A program made the position numbers and the translations under genes. DNA of 64,000 bases from the NCBI RefSeq assembly GCF_002953135.1, contig NZ_CP026372.1:2108001-2172000 (forward strand), in the 5' to 3' direction. The notes beneath the pieces were generated by a model. It was given only the letters and a program-made list of their open reading frames with translations. It did not search any database and was not told where the DNA came from. Source of the DNA: Sphingobium sp. SCG-1. GTDB taxonomy: Bacteria; Pseudomonadota; Alphaproteobacteria; Sphingomonadales; Sphingomonadaceae. Below, piece by piece: positions 43,408-52,974 of this stretch (within the stretch, counting starts at the first letter, position 1; the number at the start of each line of letters is the position of its first letter).

Positions 43408-44781
43408 ATGCGTTACCTGCCCCTGACCGATGCCGACCGCAGCGAGATGCTGAGCGTTATCGGCGCGCCCTCGATCGACGCGCTGTTCGTGGATGTTCCC
43501 GCCGAAGCGCGGCTTTCGGCCAAGATCGAGGGACTGCCGGATCACTCCAGCGAAATGGCGGTCGAGCGGCATATGGGCAGGCTTGCGCGACAGAATGTCG
43601 CTGCGGGTGACGTGCCGTTTTTCCTCGGCGCAGGCGCGTATCGGCATCATGTGCCCGCCAGCGTCGATCATCTGATCCAGCGTGGCGAGTTTCTGACGGC
43701 CTACACGCCCTATCAGCCCGAGATTGCGCAGGGGACGTTGCAGGTTCTATTCGAATTCCAGACGCAGGTTGCGCGGCTGTTCGGATGCGACGTCGCCAAC
43801 GCGTCGATGTACGATGGTTCCACCGCGTGCTGGGAAGCGATCGGCATGGCGCGGCGTATCACCAAACGGGGGAAGGCCATTCTCTCGTCCGGGCTGCATC
43901 CGCACTACGTGTCGGTCGCCAAGACCATGGCGAAGTTCACGGGCGATCAGTTGGTATATGAGACGCCTGAACTTGATGCCGAAACTGATGCATTGAATCT
44001 CTGTTCCGCAATCGACGAGGACACGAGCTGCGTCGTGGTTCAGTATCCCGATATCCTGGGTCGTATCAGTGATTTGTCGGCGCTTGCTGCGAAAGCGCAT
44101 GAAGTCGGAGCACTGCTTGTTGCGGTCGTCACTGAACCTGTTGCCCTCGGAGCAATCACGCCTCCGGGAGACATGGGCGCGGACATCGTCGTCGGGGAGG
44201 GGCAGTCGATTGGCGTCGGTCTCCAGTTTGGCGGGCCATATCTGGGGCTTTTTGCGTGCAAGCAGAAATATCTGCGGCAGATGCCGGGGCGGTTGTGCGG
44301 TGAGACTGTCGACGCCGAAGGGAAGCGCGGTTTCGTACTGACGCTTTCGACGCGGGAGCAGCATATTCGCCGCGAGAAGGCGACATCGAACATCTGTACC
44401 AACTCGGGCCTTTGCGCGCTGGCTTTCTCAATCCACATGACGTTGTTGGGCGAGCGGGGGCTGACAGAACTGGCAGCATTGAATCACGCGCGGGCGGTGC
44501 AGGCGGCTGAGGCGCTGGAGCAGGTGCCTGGTGTTCGGTTGATGAACAATAGCTTTTTCAATGAGTTCACGATTGTCCTTGAAAAGGATGCGCGGGAAGT
44601 TGCGCGGACGCTGGCGGATCGTGGGATATTGGGCGGCGTGTCGCTAGGCCGACTTTTCCCGCAGGCGGAGGCACTGTCCGGCGGTCTTGTCGTCGCCGTG
44701 ACAGAGACCACGACCGAGGACGACATTGAAGCATTGTGCGCCGCGCTGAAGGATGTGCTGGCGATGGAGGTGAGCGCATGA
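43408..44781 (+). CDS. gcvPA: Glycine dehydrogenase (decarboxylating) subunit 1
   Basis: 457 residues; N-terminal half of P protein as a separate polypeptide. FFLGAGAYRHHVPASVDHL and TPYQPEIAQGTLQVLFEFQ are typical; it lacks the PLP lysine, which is in subunit 2. I chose the ATG at 43408 (MRYLPLTDADR) over a TTG 18 bases earlier. The last four bases overlap gcvPB (ATGA). Confidence 0.95.
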   Translation: MRYLPLTDADRSEMLSVIGAPSIDALFVDVPAEARLSAKIEGLPDHSSEMAVERHMGRLARQNVAAGDVPFFLGAGAYRHHVPASVDHLIQRGEFLTAYTPYQPEIAQGTLQVLFEFQTQVARLFGCDVANASMYDGSTACWEAIGMARRITKRGKAILSSGLHPHYVSVAKTMAKFTGDQLVYETPELDAETDALNLCSAIDEDTSCVVVQYPDILGRISDLSALAAKAHEVGALLVAVVTEPVALGAITPPGDMGADIVVGEGQSIGVGLQFGGPYLGLFACKQKYLRQMPGRLCGETVDAEGKRGFVLTLSTREQHIRREKATSNICTNSGLCALAFSIHMTLLGERGLTELAALNHARAVQAAEALEQVPGVRLMNNSFFNEFTIVLEKDAREVARTLADRGILGGVSLGRLFPQAEALSGGLVVAVTETTTEDDIEALCAALKDVLAMEVSA

Positions 44782-46346
44782 CCATGTTGAAGGAAGGTCG
44801 CCCCACACGGCCCGTGCAGGTCGCCCATCAGGGCCGTCAGACCACGACCGGCAATAAAGCGCTGATGCTTGAAGAAGCGCTTATCTTCGAGATTGGATCT
44901 CACGATACGACCGGCGTCGATATCGCTCCTGCGCCGGAAGTGAAGAGTCGTCTTGGCGGACTTGAGCGCCGCAAGCCGATAGCGCTTCCGGGTTTATCCG
45001 AGCCTGAAACGGTGCGGCATTATACGCGGCTCTCGCGGCAGAATTACGGAATCGATCTTGGCTTCTTCCCGCTGGGTTCCTGCACGATGAAGCACAATCC
45101 GCGCCTGAACGAGAAAGTCGCGCGGATGCCAGGCTTTGCCGATATTCATCCCCTCGCGCCGATTTCAACGGTGCAAGGCGCGCTGGGCGTCATTTACGAA
45201 TTGGCCGAGTGGCTGAAGACGCTGACGGGCATGGCCGCCGTCGCGATGAGTCCCAAGGCGGGCGCTCATGGCGAATTGTGCGGGCTGCTTGCAATCCGCG
45301 CGGCTCTGGAGGCGCGCGGCGACGCACGGTCGGTCGTGCTTGTGCCGGAGAGCGCACATGGCACCAATCCTGCAACAGCGGCATTCTGCGGCTATGCGGT
45401 CGAGGACATTCCCGCAACGCCAGAAGGGCGCGTCGATCTGGCGGCGCTAGAGGCGCGGCTGGGGCCGGACGTCGCGGCGGTTATGATTACGAACCCGAAC
45501 ACCTGTGGGCTGTTCGAGCGCGATCTGAAGAAGATTGCCGATGCCGTGCATGCTGCTGGCGCGTTGGTCTATTGCGATGGCGCGAACTTTAACGCGATCG
45601 TTGGGCGCGTGCGTCCGGGCGACCTGGGCGTCGATGCGATGCACATCAACTTGCACAAGACCTTCTCCACGCCGCATGGTGGTGGCGGGCCAGGGAGCGG
45701 GCCTGTCGTGTTCAGCGAGGCGCTGGCGCCGTTTGCGCCGTTGCCGTTCGTCGAGAAGACCGATGATGGCTATGTCCTGATCGAGGAAGAGACGGCGGGC
45801 GAGCATCATGCGGGCAGCTTTGGCCGGATGGTGGCGTTTCATGGGCAGATGGGCATGTTCACCCGCGCGTTGACGTACATCATGAGCCACGGCGCGGATG
45901 GCCTGTGGCAGGTGAGTTCCGATGCGGTGCTCAACGCCAACTACATCCTGCGGAGTCTTGAAGGCGTGCTGGACGCACCCTTTGCAGCGTCCGGGCCGTG
46001 CATGCATGAAGCGCTATTCAGCGACAAGGGCATGGCGGAGGGCTTCACCACGCTCGACATTGCCAAAGGACTGATCGACGAGGGCTTCCACCCGATGACG
46101 GTGTACTTCCCGCTAGTGGTGCATGGCGCAATGCTGGTCGAGCCTACTGAGACCGAGAGCAAGGCGGCACTGGATCAATTCATCGCGGCTTTCCGCTCCG
46201 TTGCAGAGCGGGCAAAAGTCGGCGATGAAGCGCTGAAGGGCGCACCGCATTTTGCGCCCCGTCGGCGTCTCGATGAAACTCTCGCCGCGCGTAAGCCAGT
46301 ACTGGTGTGGAGTGAGCCTGAAGTGGTGGCGGAAGCCGCTGAATAA
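44778..46346 (+). CDS. gcvPB: Glycine dehydrogenase (decarboxylating) subunit 2
   Basis: 522 residues; C-terminal half of P protein, carrying the PLP Schiff-base lysine Lys294 in INLHKTFSTPHGGGGPGSGP. Also GFFPLGSCTMKHNPR and ESAHGTNPATAAFCGY. It decarboxylates glycine and loads the H protein. The ATG lies within the gcvPA stop; in-frame codons upstream to 44736 belong to the gcvPA end. Confidence 0.95.
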   Translation: MTMLKEGRPTRPVQVAHQGRQTTTGNKALMLEEALIFEIGSHDTTGVDIAPAPEVKSRLGGLERRKPIALPGLSEPETVRHYTRLSRQNYGIDLGFFPLGSCTMKHNPRLNEKVARMPGFADIHPLAPISTVQGALGVIYELAEWLKTLTGMAAVAMSPKAGAHGELCGLLAIRAALEARGDARSVVLVPESAHGTNPATAAFCGYAVEDIPATPEGRVDLAALEARLGPDVAAVMITNPNTCGLFERDLKKIADAVHAAGALVYCDGANFNAIVGRVRPGDLGVDAMHINLHKTFSTPHGGGGPGSGPVVFSEALAPFAPLPFVEKTDDGYVLIEEETAGEHHAGSFGRMVAFHGQMGMFTRALTYIMSHGADGLWQVSSDAVLNANYILRSLEGVLDAPFAASGPCMHEALFSDKGMAEGFTTLDIAKGLIDEGFHPMTVYFPLVVHGAMLVEPTETESKAALDQFIAAFRSVAERAKVGDEALKGAPHFAPRRRLDETLAARKPVLVWSEPEVVAEAAE

Positions 46347-46371
46347 TGGCGGGTTGGTTGCTGCCGAGGTG

Positions 46372-46860
46372 TTATCCGGTGGTCAAGTCATCGGTGTCCG
46401 GAAGGTCACAATCAGGTGCATCGCTCGCTGAGCAGGGGACATCCTGTTTTCCCAGCGTCAGACGTGGCTTTGGCGGGGGAACTGGTGCCACGTGCGCTTC
46501 GTAACTGACTGATGTTTTTGGAGCCGCGGCATAGTCGTAACTGCTGTCACTGCCGTAAATCCGGTCGAGCTGCGAGGAACTGTCGTCGAAGTACATCGCA
46601 GATTGCCGGTCGCTTAAAGTACGGCCGCATCCTTTGTAGCACACGGGAACATGGTCCGGGGTCAGGTCGGTCGTTTGGTCGGAAACGGATGCTGCATAGC
46701 TCATATCTACCGAACTCGGCGGTGTGCTCGCTTCCACCACCTCAGTCGCATCGATAGCCGGTTGTCTGGCCGTTGTGGCATAGTTACCGAGTGCAATGCC
46801 GGAGAGGGTGCTCGCCCCTACGACGGACGCCACGAATATCGCGATTTTTCCAGCCATCAC
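46372..46860 (-). CDS. Exported protein of unknown function with a C-x-x-x-C box
   Basis: 162 residues. N-terminal hydrophobic segment (KIAIFVASVVGASTLSGIALG) may be a signal or anchor. A motif CYKGCGRTLSDRQSAMYFDD lies mid-protein; the tail is proline-rich (PVPPPKPRLTL) and ends acidic with two more cysteines. I do not recognise a family with certainty, though C-x-G-C-G-x-T-L-like boxes occur in sphingomonad hypotheticals. Convergent with gcvPB (25-base gap), so independent of the gcv operon. Confidence 0.6.
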   Translation of the reverse strand: MMAGKIAIFVASVVGASTLSGIALGNYATTARQPAIDATEVVEASTPPSSVDMSYAASVSDQTTDLTPDHVPVCYKGCGRTLSDRQSAMYFDDSSSQLDRIYGSDSSYDYAAAPKTSVSYEAHVAPVPPPKPRLTLGKQDVPCSASDAPDCDLPDTDDLTTG

Positions 46861-46938
46861 TCGCTCCGTTCAGCCTGTGTCGGTTAAACCCAGTGCAACG
46901 ACCAATGTTCCGGAAGCGCAATCTTAGCTGCGGGGCAC

Positions 46939-46974
46939 AAAAAAAGAGGCGGACCTAGTGGCCCGCCTCTTTTA
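46939..46974 (-). terminator. Bidirectional intrinsic terminator
   Basis: An 11-bp perfect stem, AAAAGAGGCGG / CCGCCTCTTTT, extended by CC/GG across an A-C mismatch, with a run of A upstream (T-run on the minus strand) and TTTTA on the plus strand. It lies 20 bases beyond the stop of the mini-lipoprotein gene. Confidence 0.9.
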
Positions 46975-46993
46975 TCTTGCGCAAAGCGCCAGA

Positions 46994-47209
46994 TTACATC
47001 GCGTTTGCGCTGTTCTCTGCACTGTTCTCGATCGCGTTCGCAGCGTTCTGCGTGTTGTCGGCAGCGTTGTCCATCGCGTTTGCAGCGTTTTCAACGACGT
47101 TCTCGACAACTGCGTTCGAAGCGTTCGCGGTTTCGTTCTTCGGAGTACCACCGCAAGCGGCGAGTGCCATCAGGCCGGCCGAAGCGAAAACAACAGCGAT
47201 CTTCTTCAT
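46994..47209 (-). CDS. Small Ala/Asn heptad-repeat lipoprotein
   Basis: 71 residues. Lipoprotein signal MKKIAVVFASAGLMALAACGG with the lipid cysteine in the LAAC box. The mature ~52 residues are Ala/Asn/Glu-rich with clear heptads NAANAMD, NAADNTQ, NAANAIE, then NSAENSA, so an alanine-type coiled coil or single helix is likely. Unlike Lpp, it ends in Met and has no C-terminal Lys-Arg for murein linkage. The ATG at 47209 is chosen; GGAG lies before it. It ends at a strong terminator. Function unknown; an envelope spacer role is speculation. Confidence 0.75.
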   Translation of the reverse strand: MKKIAVVFASAGLMALAACGGTPKNETANASNAVVENVVENAANAMDNAADNTQNAANAIENSAENSANAM

Positions 47210-47361
47210 CTTGTAGGCTCCCATAGCATTAGCACGCGACAGGTTTTTCATGCCCTTGCGCGAGCGACCCGCTTTAGTGTGTGCTTTTTACAAATCAACG
47301 CATTTTTTGCCGTCGATGAACCGATAGAATCAAGCGACAACACGTTCTCTACTACAGGAGT

Positions 47362-48768
47362 TTACTTTTCTTTCAAGTTTTCCCGAGCGTTTGCCGCGAT
47401 CGTCAACATTGTTGTCCAGGCTGCAACATTCTGTCGCAATTGCTCGGGATCGATCTTATCAATCGTGTCGTCCGCCGTGTGATGCAGATCGAAGTAGCGC
47501 GTACCGTCCTGCTGGAGATCAATCGTGCCGATGCCGGCCTTTACAAATTTCTCATTGTCCGCGCCGCCGCCTGCGGGCTGCTTGCCTGCACCGATGCCTA
47601 GGGGGGCAAGGGCCGCAGCTATGCGATCAGAGACGGGTTTGGCTTCAGCGGGAAATTTGAAATCGACGCGCCAGATGCGATCGGCCCCGAAGTCCGATTC
47701 CGATGTTAGCACATGAAGTTCGTTCTTATGCGCCTCATAATAAGCGTCGCCGCCGAAGCCGCCGACTTCTTCTGCCCCCGCGAGCATTACCCGGATCGTC
47801 CGGCGCGGCGTGCCTGCGTCCATAACGCGTTTGGCAGCGGCGGTGATGATGGCGACGCCCGACGCGTCGTCTATCGCGCCGGTGCCCAGATCCCAGCTAT
47901 CGAGATGCCCCGTCACCATGATGATGCCTGCGGACGGGTCGCTGCCCGGAACTTCGGCAATGACGTTGCCCGATTGCTGCGTGCCGTTGAAGCGCGGAGT
48001 AAGGAGCAGCGACAGCGTGACCGGTTGTCCGCGACTGAATACGCGCTCAAGCTGCTCGGCGTCCGGAACCGACAGGGCGGCGGCAGGGATGGGCGTGACG
48101 CCCTTCGGAAAATCGGTGACGCCCGTGTGCGGCACGCGATGGTGATCGGTGCCGATGGACTTGATGACGATCGCCGCGGCGCCCTTTCGCGCCGCAATGC
48201 CCGGTCCTGCGAAGCGCGCTGTGCCGTACTCGCCGTAGCTCGATCCGTCCTGCGTCGGCTTCATCGCGTGGCTTACGAAAGCGATCTTTCCTTTCAGGCT
48301 ACCATCCGGCACTGCTTGCAGGTCGGCGATCGTAGGGAAATAGACGACCTCGGCCTGCAAGCCCTTCTTGCCTGTTGCGCCGCTGTTGCCGAGTGCGGTG
48401 ATTGCAAGTTTTTGCGGGAAGGGAGAAATGAGGCTCGCGGTTTCCTCTCCGCGGACCCACGCGGGCATAGAGTAAGGTTCGATGTGCACATTGCTGAAGC
48501 CCAGCGATTTCAGTTTTGCTACGGCCCATTCGCGCGCCTTGGCTTCCTGCGCCGTCGCGGCGGGGCGAGGGCCAACTTCGGTTGTAAGACCTTCCACGAT
48601 GTCCATGGCGATGTCGTCCTTCAGCGCCGCCTCGCGCAACGCTGCCACGCCCGACTCAGGAGCGGCTCGACCGGCGGGAACCTCCGTCAGTGAAGGGGGA
48701 GCGGCGGGCGCTCCGGTGGCAGCGAGTAGGAAGGGAAGGGCGAGCGGGATCAATCCGATTTTCTGCAT
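47362..48768 (-). CDS. M28-family zinc peptidase (exported)
   Basis: 468 residues. Signal peptide MQKIGLIPLALPFLLAATGAPAA, a PA-domain-like insert (about 130-270), and an M28 peptidase core with zinc ligands in GHLDSWDLGTGAIDDASG, EE in AGAEEVGGFGG, SDFGADR and DLHHTADDTIDKIDP. Likely a periplasmic aminopeptidase or carboxypeptidase; substrate unknown. The ATG at 48768 gives a clean signal peptide. Divergent from ettA (106-base gap). Confidence 0.9.
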   Translation of the reverse strand: MQKIGLIPLALPFLLAATGAPAAPPSLTEVPAGRAAPESGVAALREAALKDDIAMDIVEGLTTEVGPRPAATAQEAKAREWAVAKLKSLGFSNVHIEPYSMPAWVRGEETASLISPFPQKLAITALGNSGATGKKGLQAEVVYFPTIADLQAVPDGSLKGKIAFVSHAMKPTQDGSSYGEYGTARFAGPGIAARKGAAAIVIKSIGTDHHRVPHTGVTDFPKGVTPIPAAALSVPDAEQLERVFSRGQPVTLSLLLTPRFNGTQQSGNVIAEVPGSDPSAGIIMVTGHLDSWDLGTGAIDDASGVAIITAAAKRVMDAGTPRRTIRVMLAGAEEVGGFGGDAYYEAHKNELHVLTSESDFGADRIWRVDFKFPAEAKPVSDRIAAALAPLGIGAGKQPAGGGADNEKFVKAGIGTIDLQQDGTRYFDLHHTADDTIDKIDPEQLRQNVAAWTTMLTIAANARENLKEK

Positions 48769-48874
48769 GGTTGAAGGATGGCACGCATCTGCCCATTTGC
48801 CAATAACCACGCGCTCCGCTAACCGGACGCCAAACCTTACGCACACTTATCCGATAGCGGAGAGACTTCTCAAA

Positions 48875-50554
48875 ATGGCCGTCCAATACAGCTACGTCAT
48901 GAAGGGCCTGACCAAGACCTTCCCTGGCGCGAACAAGCCCCTGTTCAACAACATCCACCTGCAATTCCTGCCGGGCACGAAGATCGCGATCATCGGCGTC
49001 AACGGCGCGGGTAAATCGACGTTGATGAAAGTCATGGCCGGGTACGACAAGGATTATCAGGGTGAGGCATGGGCCGCCGAGGGCCTGCGCGTTGGCTATC
49101 TGGCGCAGGAACCGCAGCTCGACAACAGCAAGACGGTGAAAGAGAACGTCATGGACGGCGTTCGCCCCGTCGCGGACATGATGGATCGCTTCAACAAGAT
49201 CAGCGAAATCATGGGCGATCCGCCGGAGGACGCCGATTTTGACGCGCTGATGGAAGAAATGGGCACGCTCCAGGAGAAGATCGACGCGGTCGATGGCTGG
49301 ACGCTCGACAACCAGCTTGAGATCGCGATGGAAGCTTTGCGTTGCCCGCCCGGCGACTGGGGTGTCGAGAGCCTTTCGGGTGGTGAAAAGCGCCGCATCG
49401 CGCTGTGCCGCCTGCTGCTTGAAAAGCCCGACATCCTGCTGCTTGACGAACCTACCAACCATCTGGACGCGGAGAGCGTGCAGTGGCTGGAACAGCATTT
49501 GATCCAATATGCTGGCAACGTCATCCTCGTCACCCATGACCGCTACTTCCTCGACAATGTCGTCGGTTGGGTGCTCGAACTCGATCGCGGCCGCGGCATC
49601 CCTTATGAAGGCAACTACTCCGCATGGCTGGACGCAAAGGCCAAGCGGATGGAACTGGAGGAGCGCGAGGACGCTGGGCGCCAGAAGGCGATCAAGGAAG
49701 AACTGGAGTGGATCCGGCAATCCCCCAAGGCTCGCCAGACCAAGAGCAAGGCGCGTATCCGGGCGTTCGACGAACTGGTCGAGAAGCAGGAAAATCGCGC
49801 ACCCGGCAAGGCGCAGATCGTCATTCAGACCCCGAAGCGCCTTGGCGGCAAGGTGATCGAGGCGCATGGCCTCACCAAATCCTATGGCGACAAACTGCTG
49901 TTCGAGGGGCTGGACTTCCTGCTGCCGCCCGGTGGTATCGTCGGCGTGATCGGGCCGAACGGCGCGGGTAAATCGACCTTGTTCAAGCTGATCACCGGAC
50001 AGGAGCAGCCCGATGGCGGCGAAATCCAGGTCGGTGAGACCGTTCAGCTTGGCTATGTCGATCAGAGCCGCGATTCGTTGGATGCCAATCACAACGTCTG
50101 GGAGGAAATCTCCGGCGGTCATGATCTGATGACTATCGGCAAACATGAAATCCAGACGCGCGCTTATGTGGGTGCGTTCAACTTCAAGGGGCCGGATCAG
50201 CAGAAGAAGGTTGGGCAGCTTTCGGGCGGTGAGCGCAACCGCGTCCATCTTGCCAAGATGCTGAAGGAGGGGGGCAACGTCCTCCTGCTTGACGAACCGA
50301 CCAACGATCTTGACGTCGAAACCTTGCGCGCGCTGGAAGATGCGCTGGAGAATTTCGCCGGTTGCGCCGTGGTCATCAGCCATGACCGCTTCTTCCTCGA
50401 TCGCCTCGCCACGCACATCCTGGCGTTTGAAGGTGACAGTCATGTGGAATGGTTCGAAGGCAACTTCGAGGCTTACGAGGAAGACAAGCGGCGTCGTCTG
50501 GGCGATGCGGCGGATCGGCCTACGCGGTTGGCGTATAAGAAGCTGACGCGGTAG
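48875..50554 (+). CDS. ettA: Energy-dependent translational throttle protein EttA (ABC-F)
   Basis: 559 residues, two ABC cassettes with no membrane part. Cassette 1: GVNGAGKST, LSGGEKRR, LLLDEPTNHLD; cassette 2: GPNGAGKST, LSGGERNR, LLLDEPTNDLD; a charged linker (about 240-290) is the PtIM region. EttA gates the ribosomal E-site in response to energy state. The ATG at 48875 gives the family start MAVQYSYVMKGLTKTFPG. An unrelated in-frame stretch upstream covers a peptidase gene on the other strand. Confidence 0.95.
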   Translation: MAVQYSYVMKGLTKTFPGANKPLFNNIHLQFLPGTKIAIIGVNGAGKSTLMKVMAGYDKDYQGEAWAAEGLRVGYLAQEPQLDNSKTVKENVMDGVRPVADMMDRFNKISEIMGDPPEDADFDALMEEMGTLQEKIDAVDGWTLDNQLEIAMEALRCPPGDWGVESLSGGEKRRIALCRLLLEKPDILLLDEPTNHLDAESVQWLEQHLIQYAGNVILVTHDRYFLDNVVGWVLELDRGRGIPYEGNYSAWLDAKAKRMELEEREDAGRQKAIKEELEWIRQSPKARQTKSKARIRAFDELVEKQENRAPGKAQIVIQTPKRLGGKVIEAHGLTKSYGDKLLFEGLDFLLPPGGIVGVIGPNGAGKSTLFKLITGQEQPDGGEIQVGETVQLGYVDQSRDSLDANHNVWEEISGGHDLMTIGKHEIQTRAYVGAFNFKGPDQQKKVGQLSGGERNRVHLAKMLKEGGNVLLLDEPTNDLDVETLRALEDALENFAGCAVVISHDRFFLDRLATHILAFEGDSHVEWFEGNFEAYEEDKRRRLGDAADRPTRLAYKKLTR

Positions 50555-50623
50555 GGGCCTGACTCGGTAAGGTGTGAGCTAGCCGCTGTAGCGCCGACCA
50601 CGACCTTGTACGGTAACACCTTT

Positions 50624-50726
50624 ATTCCGTTCGGGCTGAGCTTGTCGAAGCCTTCTCCTGAGCTTTAGCGAAGGATACTTCGCTTCGCTCAGCAGAGCCC
50701 TTCGACAGGCTCAGGGCGAACGGAAT
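50624..50726. repeat. ~103-bp imperfect palindromic element (REP/MITE-like)
   Basis: Arms of 27 bases (ATTCCGTTCG..TGTCGAAG and the complement, three mismatches) enclose two further inverted repeats: CTGAGC / GCTCAG and AGCGAAG / CTTCGCT. The GAGCTTGTCGAAG-type core is a common dispersed intergenic repeat in many proteobacteria. No open frame or target-site duplication was found. It fills the gap between convergent ettA and the second M28 gene and may end transcription from both sides. Confidence 0.75.
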
Positions 50727-50769
50727 AGGGGTATTGTCGCGGGTGGGCCAGTGCCACTACACGCCTGCC

Positions 50770-52083
50770 CTACTTCCGCGCCGCCATCCCGCCAAAGGTG
50801 ACGATGCTCTCCGCGCCGTCCGCGCTCACCGCCGACACCCCAATGAAGGTGTCGTCGACGATTACATCCTTCAGCACCGTCTCCGTGGCGTTCTTCACGA
50901 TTCTGCTCTCGGTCCAGTCCTGCGCATCTGCCCGACGCCAGCGCACTCGGTAGGCGGTGGCACCGGGCACCGCGTCCCACGTCACCTTGGTGTCGGTCGA
51001 TAGAGCACCATCAAGGCTCACTGACGCGGGCGCGGCAGGCGCAGCCGCTAATTCCCGCAATGTCGCAACGTTCAACGCCGTCACGCGGGCGAGGTACGGA
51101 AAGTCCATCGCCGCGGCGGTGTCGCCATATTCGCGCCCCCCTTCGGTGCGCAGATCCTGATGCTGGCGATCGTAGTTTTCGACCCCCACAGAGAATCGCG
51201 CTGCCGGGAAGCCTGCTTCCAGAAATGGGGAATGATCGCCGCCGCGCCCGAACCTGTCGGGGCGGCGAACGGCGAACACGTCTAGGCCGATGTCGGGGTT
51301 ATCTTCCGCGATGCCGTCCACCTTCTTTGCAAGGGCGCGCGATGGACTGTCATCCTCGCCACCGATGCCGCGGCGAGTCAGTGCCGCCTTGATGTCCCCC
51401 GCTGCGCCGATGCCTTCGGAGAAAACGCGCACCCGTCGATCGACGATCGTCCCATTCTGTCCCACCGTATTGCCGACGATATCGTTGTTGAGCATTGCCC
51501 GCACGTTCCAGCCGCGCGCCTTCGCCGTCGCCGCCAGCAGCTTCCCGCCCCACAAGCCCTGTTCCTCGCCGGAGAGCAGCGCATAAACGATCGTGCCGTC
51601 GAACCTCTCACCAGCCAGCACGCGCGCCGCTTCCAGCACCAGCGCTGAACCCGATGCGTTGTCGTTCGCGCCCGGCGCGTCGCTGGTGATATTCATGACG
51701 TCACTGACGCGACTGTCGATATGCCCCGCGACGATTACCACCTGGTTGGGATCGCCGGTGCCGCGCTGGATTGCGAGCACATCCACGACTTCAACTCCGT
51801 CCGGCGCACGCGGGCCGCTGAAGCGATCTGCTACGGTCTCCACCGTCAGGCATCCGCCGCAGGATTTGGAGATGCGTGCAAACTCCGACGCACCCCATTT
51901 CCGCGCCGCACCGATGCCGCGTCTTGGATCGGTTGCGGAGGACAGCGTGTGCCGGGTGCCGAAGCTGACCAGCTTCTCCACGGTTATCTTCAATCGGGCA
52001 GGATCTGGCGCTTTCGTTCCGGCAAAGCTGGGCATAGCAACGAGGGCAAGGGCCGTAGCGGCTGACAAAGATGCAATTCTCAT
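50770..52083 (-). CDS. M28-family zinc peptidase with C-terminal FN3-like domain
   Basis: 437 residues. Signal peptide MRIASLSAATALALVAMPSFAG, M28 core with AGHIDSRVSDVMN, GANDNASGSALVLEAAR, SGEEQGLWGGK and the C-terminal zinc His in RGGDHSPFLE. From about residue 345 an FN3-like beta domain follows (VTWDAVPGATAYRVRWRR). A paralogue-like neighbour, also M28, lies at 47362-48768 on the same strand, beyond ettA. Substrate unknown. Confidence 0.9.
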   Translation of the reverse strand: MRIASLSAATALALVAMPSFAGTKAPDPARLKITVEKLVSFGTRHTLSSATDPRRGIGAARKWGASEFARISKSCGGCLTVETVADRFSGPRAPDGVEVVDVLAIQRGTGDPNQVVIVAGHIDSRVSDVMNITSDAPGANDNASGSALVLEAARVLAGERFDGTIVYALLSGEEQGLWGGKLLAATAKARGWNVRAMLNNDIVGNTVGQNGTIVDRRVRVFSEGIGAAGDIKAALTRRGIGGEDDSPSRALAKKVDGIAEDNPDIGLDVFAVRRPDRFGRGGDHSPFLEAGFPAARFSVGVENYDRQHQDLRTEGGREYGDTAAAMDFPYLARVTALNVATLRELAAAPAAPASVSLDGALSTDTKVTWDAVPGATAYRVRWRRADAQDWTESRIVKNATETVLKDVIVDDTFIGVSAVSADGAESIVTFGGMAARK

Positions 52084-52132
52084 GACCCCGTTGTGCAATG
52101 CCATCGAACGCTTGGCAATGCCGTTAAGTCGT

Positions 52133-52918
52133 TCAATCGGCAGTGGAAAGGAACCAGTGCTCCTCGCCCTGCAGGCCAATGGCAGTAAGCTTCCCGCTCA
52201 TATAAGCGCCGGTATCGATGCCTATGCGGTTGGCATGTTCGTCCACATCCTGCGTGATAGTATGGCCGTGGATCACGACCTTGCCGAAGGCTTCCTTGCT
52301 CTTGAGGAACTCAGCGCGAATCCATCGCAGATCTTCGGGCTCCTGCGCATTGAACGGCACGCCTGGACGGATGCCGGCATGTACGAAAACATAGTCGCCA
52401 ATCTCTATCAGGTCTTCGAAGCTATCTATGAAGTCGATGTGCGAACGCGGGATGTTGGCAAGCATCCAGTCGGTCATCCGTTCCGCGCTCATCGACGCAT
52501 AATCGGCGTATGACAGGCCATAAGAGTACAACGTCTGCTCACCGCCGATGCGGCAGAAGAAACGGGTTGCCGCTATTTCGCCGCGCGCGGCGCGGATGAA
52601 TATCTCCTCATGATTGCCTTTTAAACATCGCATCGCGCCGGACTGTGACAGGGCGAGCGCATGCTCTACGACCTGACGCGATGATGGACCGCGGTCGATC
52701 AGGTCTCCCAGCAATATCAATTCAGTAGGGCAAGGAATTGAGTCCGCATCGTCATTGTCGATTCGCCGCAGCAAGTCAGCGAACAAGTCAGCGCGGCCAT
52801 GAATGTCGCCGATGGCATAGACGCGCTTGTTCTCGCCGATGCTGGCGGCGCGCGTCTCCGGCGCGTCTTCGACTTCGGAGATGTCTGGCTCGGCGGACCT
52901 ACGAAACAAGCGCAGCAT
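52133..52918 (-). CDS. Metallophosphoesterase (serine/threonine phosphatase-like)
   Basis: 261 residues. Calcineurin-fold motifs GDIHGRADL, GDLIDRGPSS and KGNHEEIF, then GIRPGVPF and VIHGHTITQ. Resembles PrpA/ApaH-like small phosphatases. The ATG at 52918 follows AAGGAA and starts MLRLFRRS; an earlier ATG at 52939 is in frame. Substrate is not predictable. Downstream of dcd on the same strand (gap 56). Confidence 0.9.
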   Translation of the reverse strand: MLRLFRRSAEPDISEVEDAPETRAASIGENKRVYAIGDIHGRADLFADLLRRIDNDDADSIPCPTELILLGDLIDRGPSSRQVVEHALALSQSGAMRCLKGNHEEIFIRAARGEIAATRFFCRIGGEQTLYSYGLSYADYASMSAERMTDWMLANIPRSHIDFIDSFEDLIEIGDYVFVHAGIRPGVPFNAQEPEDLRWIRAEFLKSKEAFGKVVIHGHTITQDVDEHANRIGIDTGAYMSGKLTAIGLQGEEHWFLSTAD

Positions 52919-52974
52919 GATCGATTCCTTGGCCAGCATGGCGTCGACCCATGCGGATCGAAATCTTGGCTAAC

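Noticed and set aside
48656..50443. 595-codon open frame on the minus strand opposite ettA
   Set aside because: It is a codon-bias shadow of ettA in a high-GC genome; the translation has no domain, whereas ettA has every ABC-F motif.
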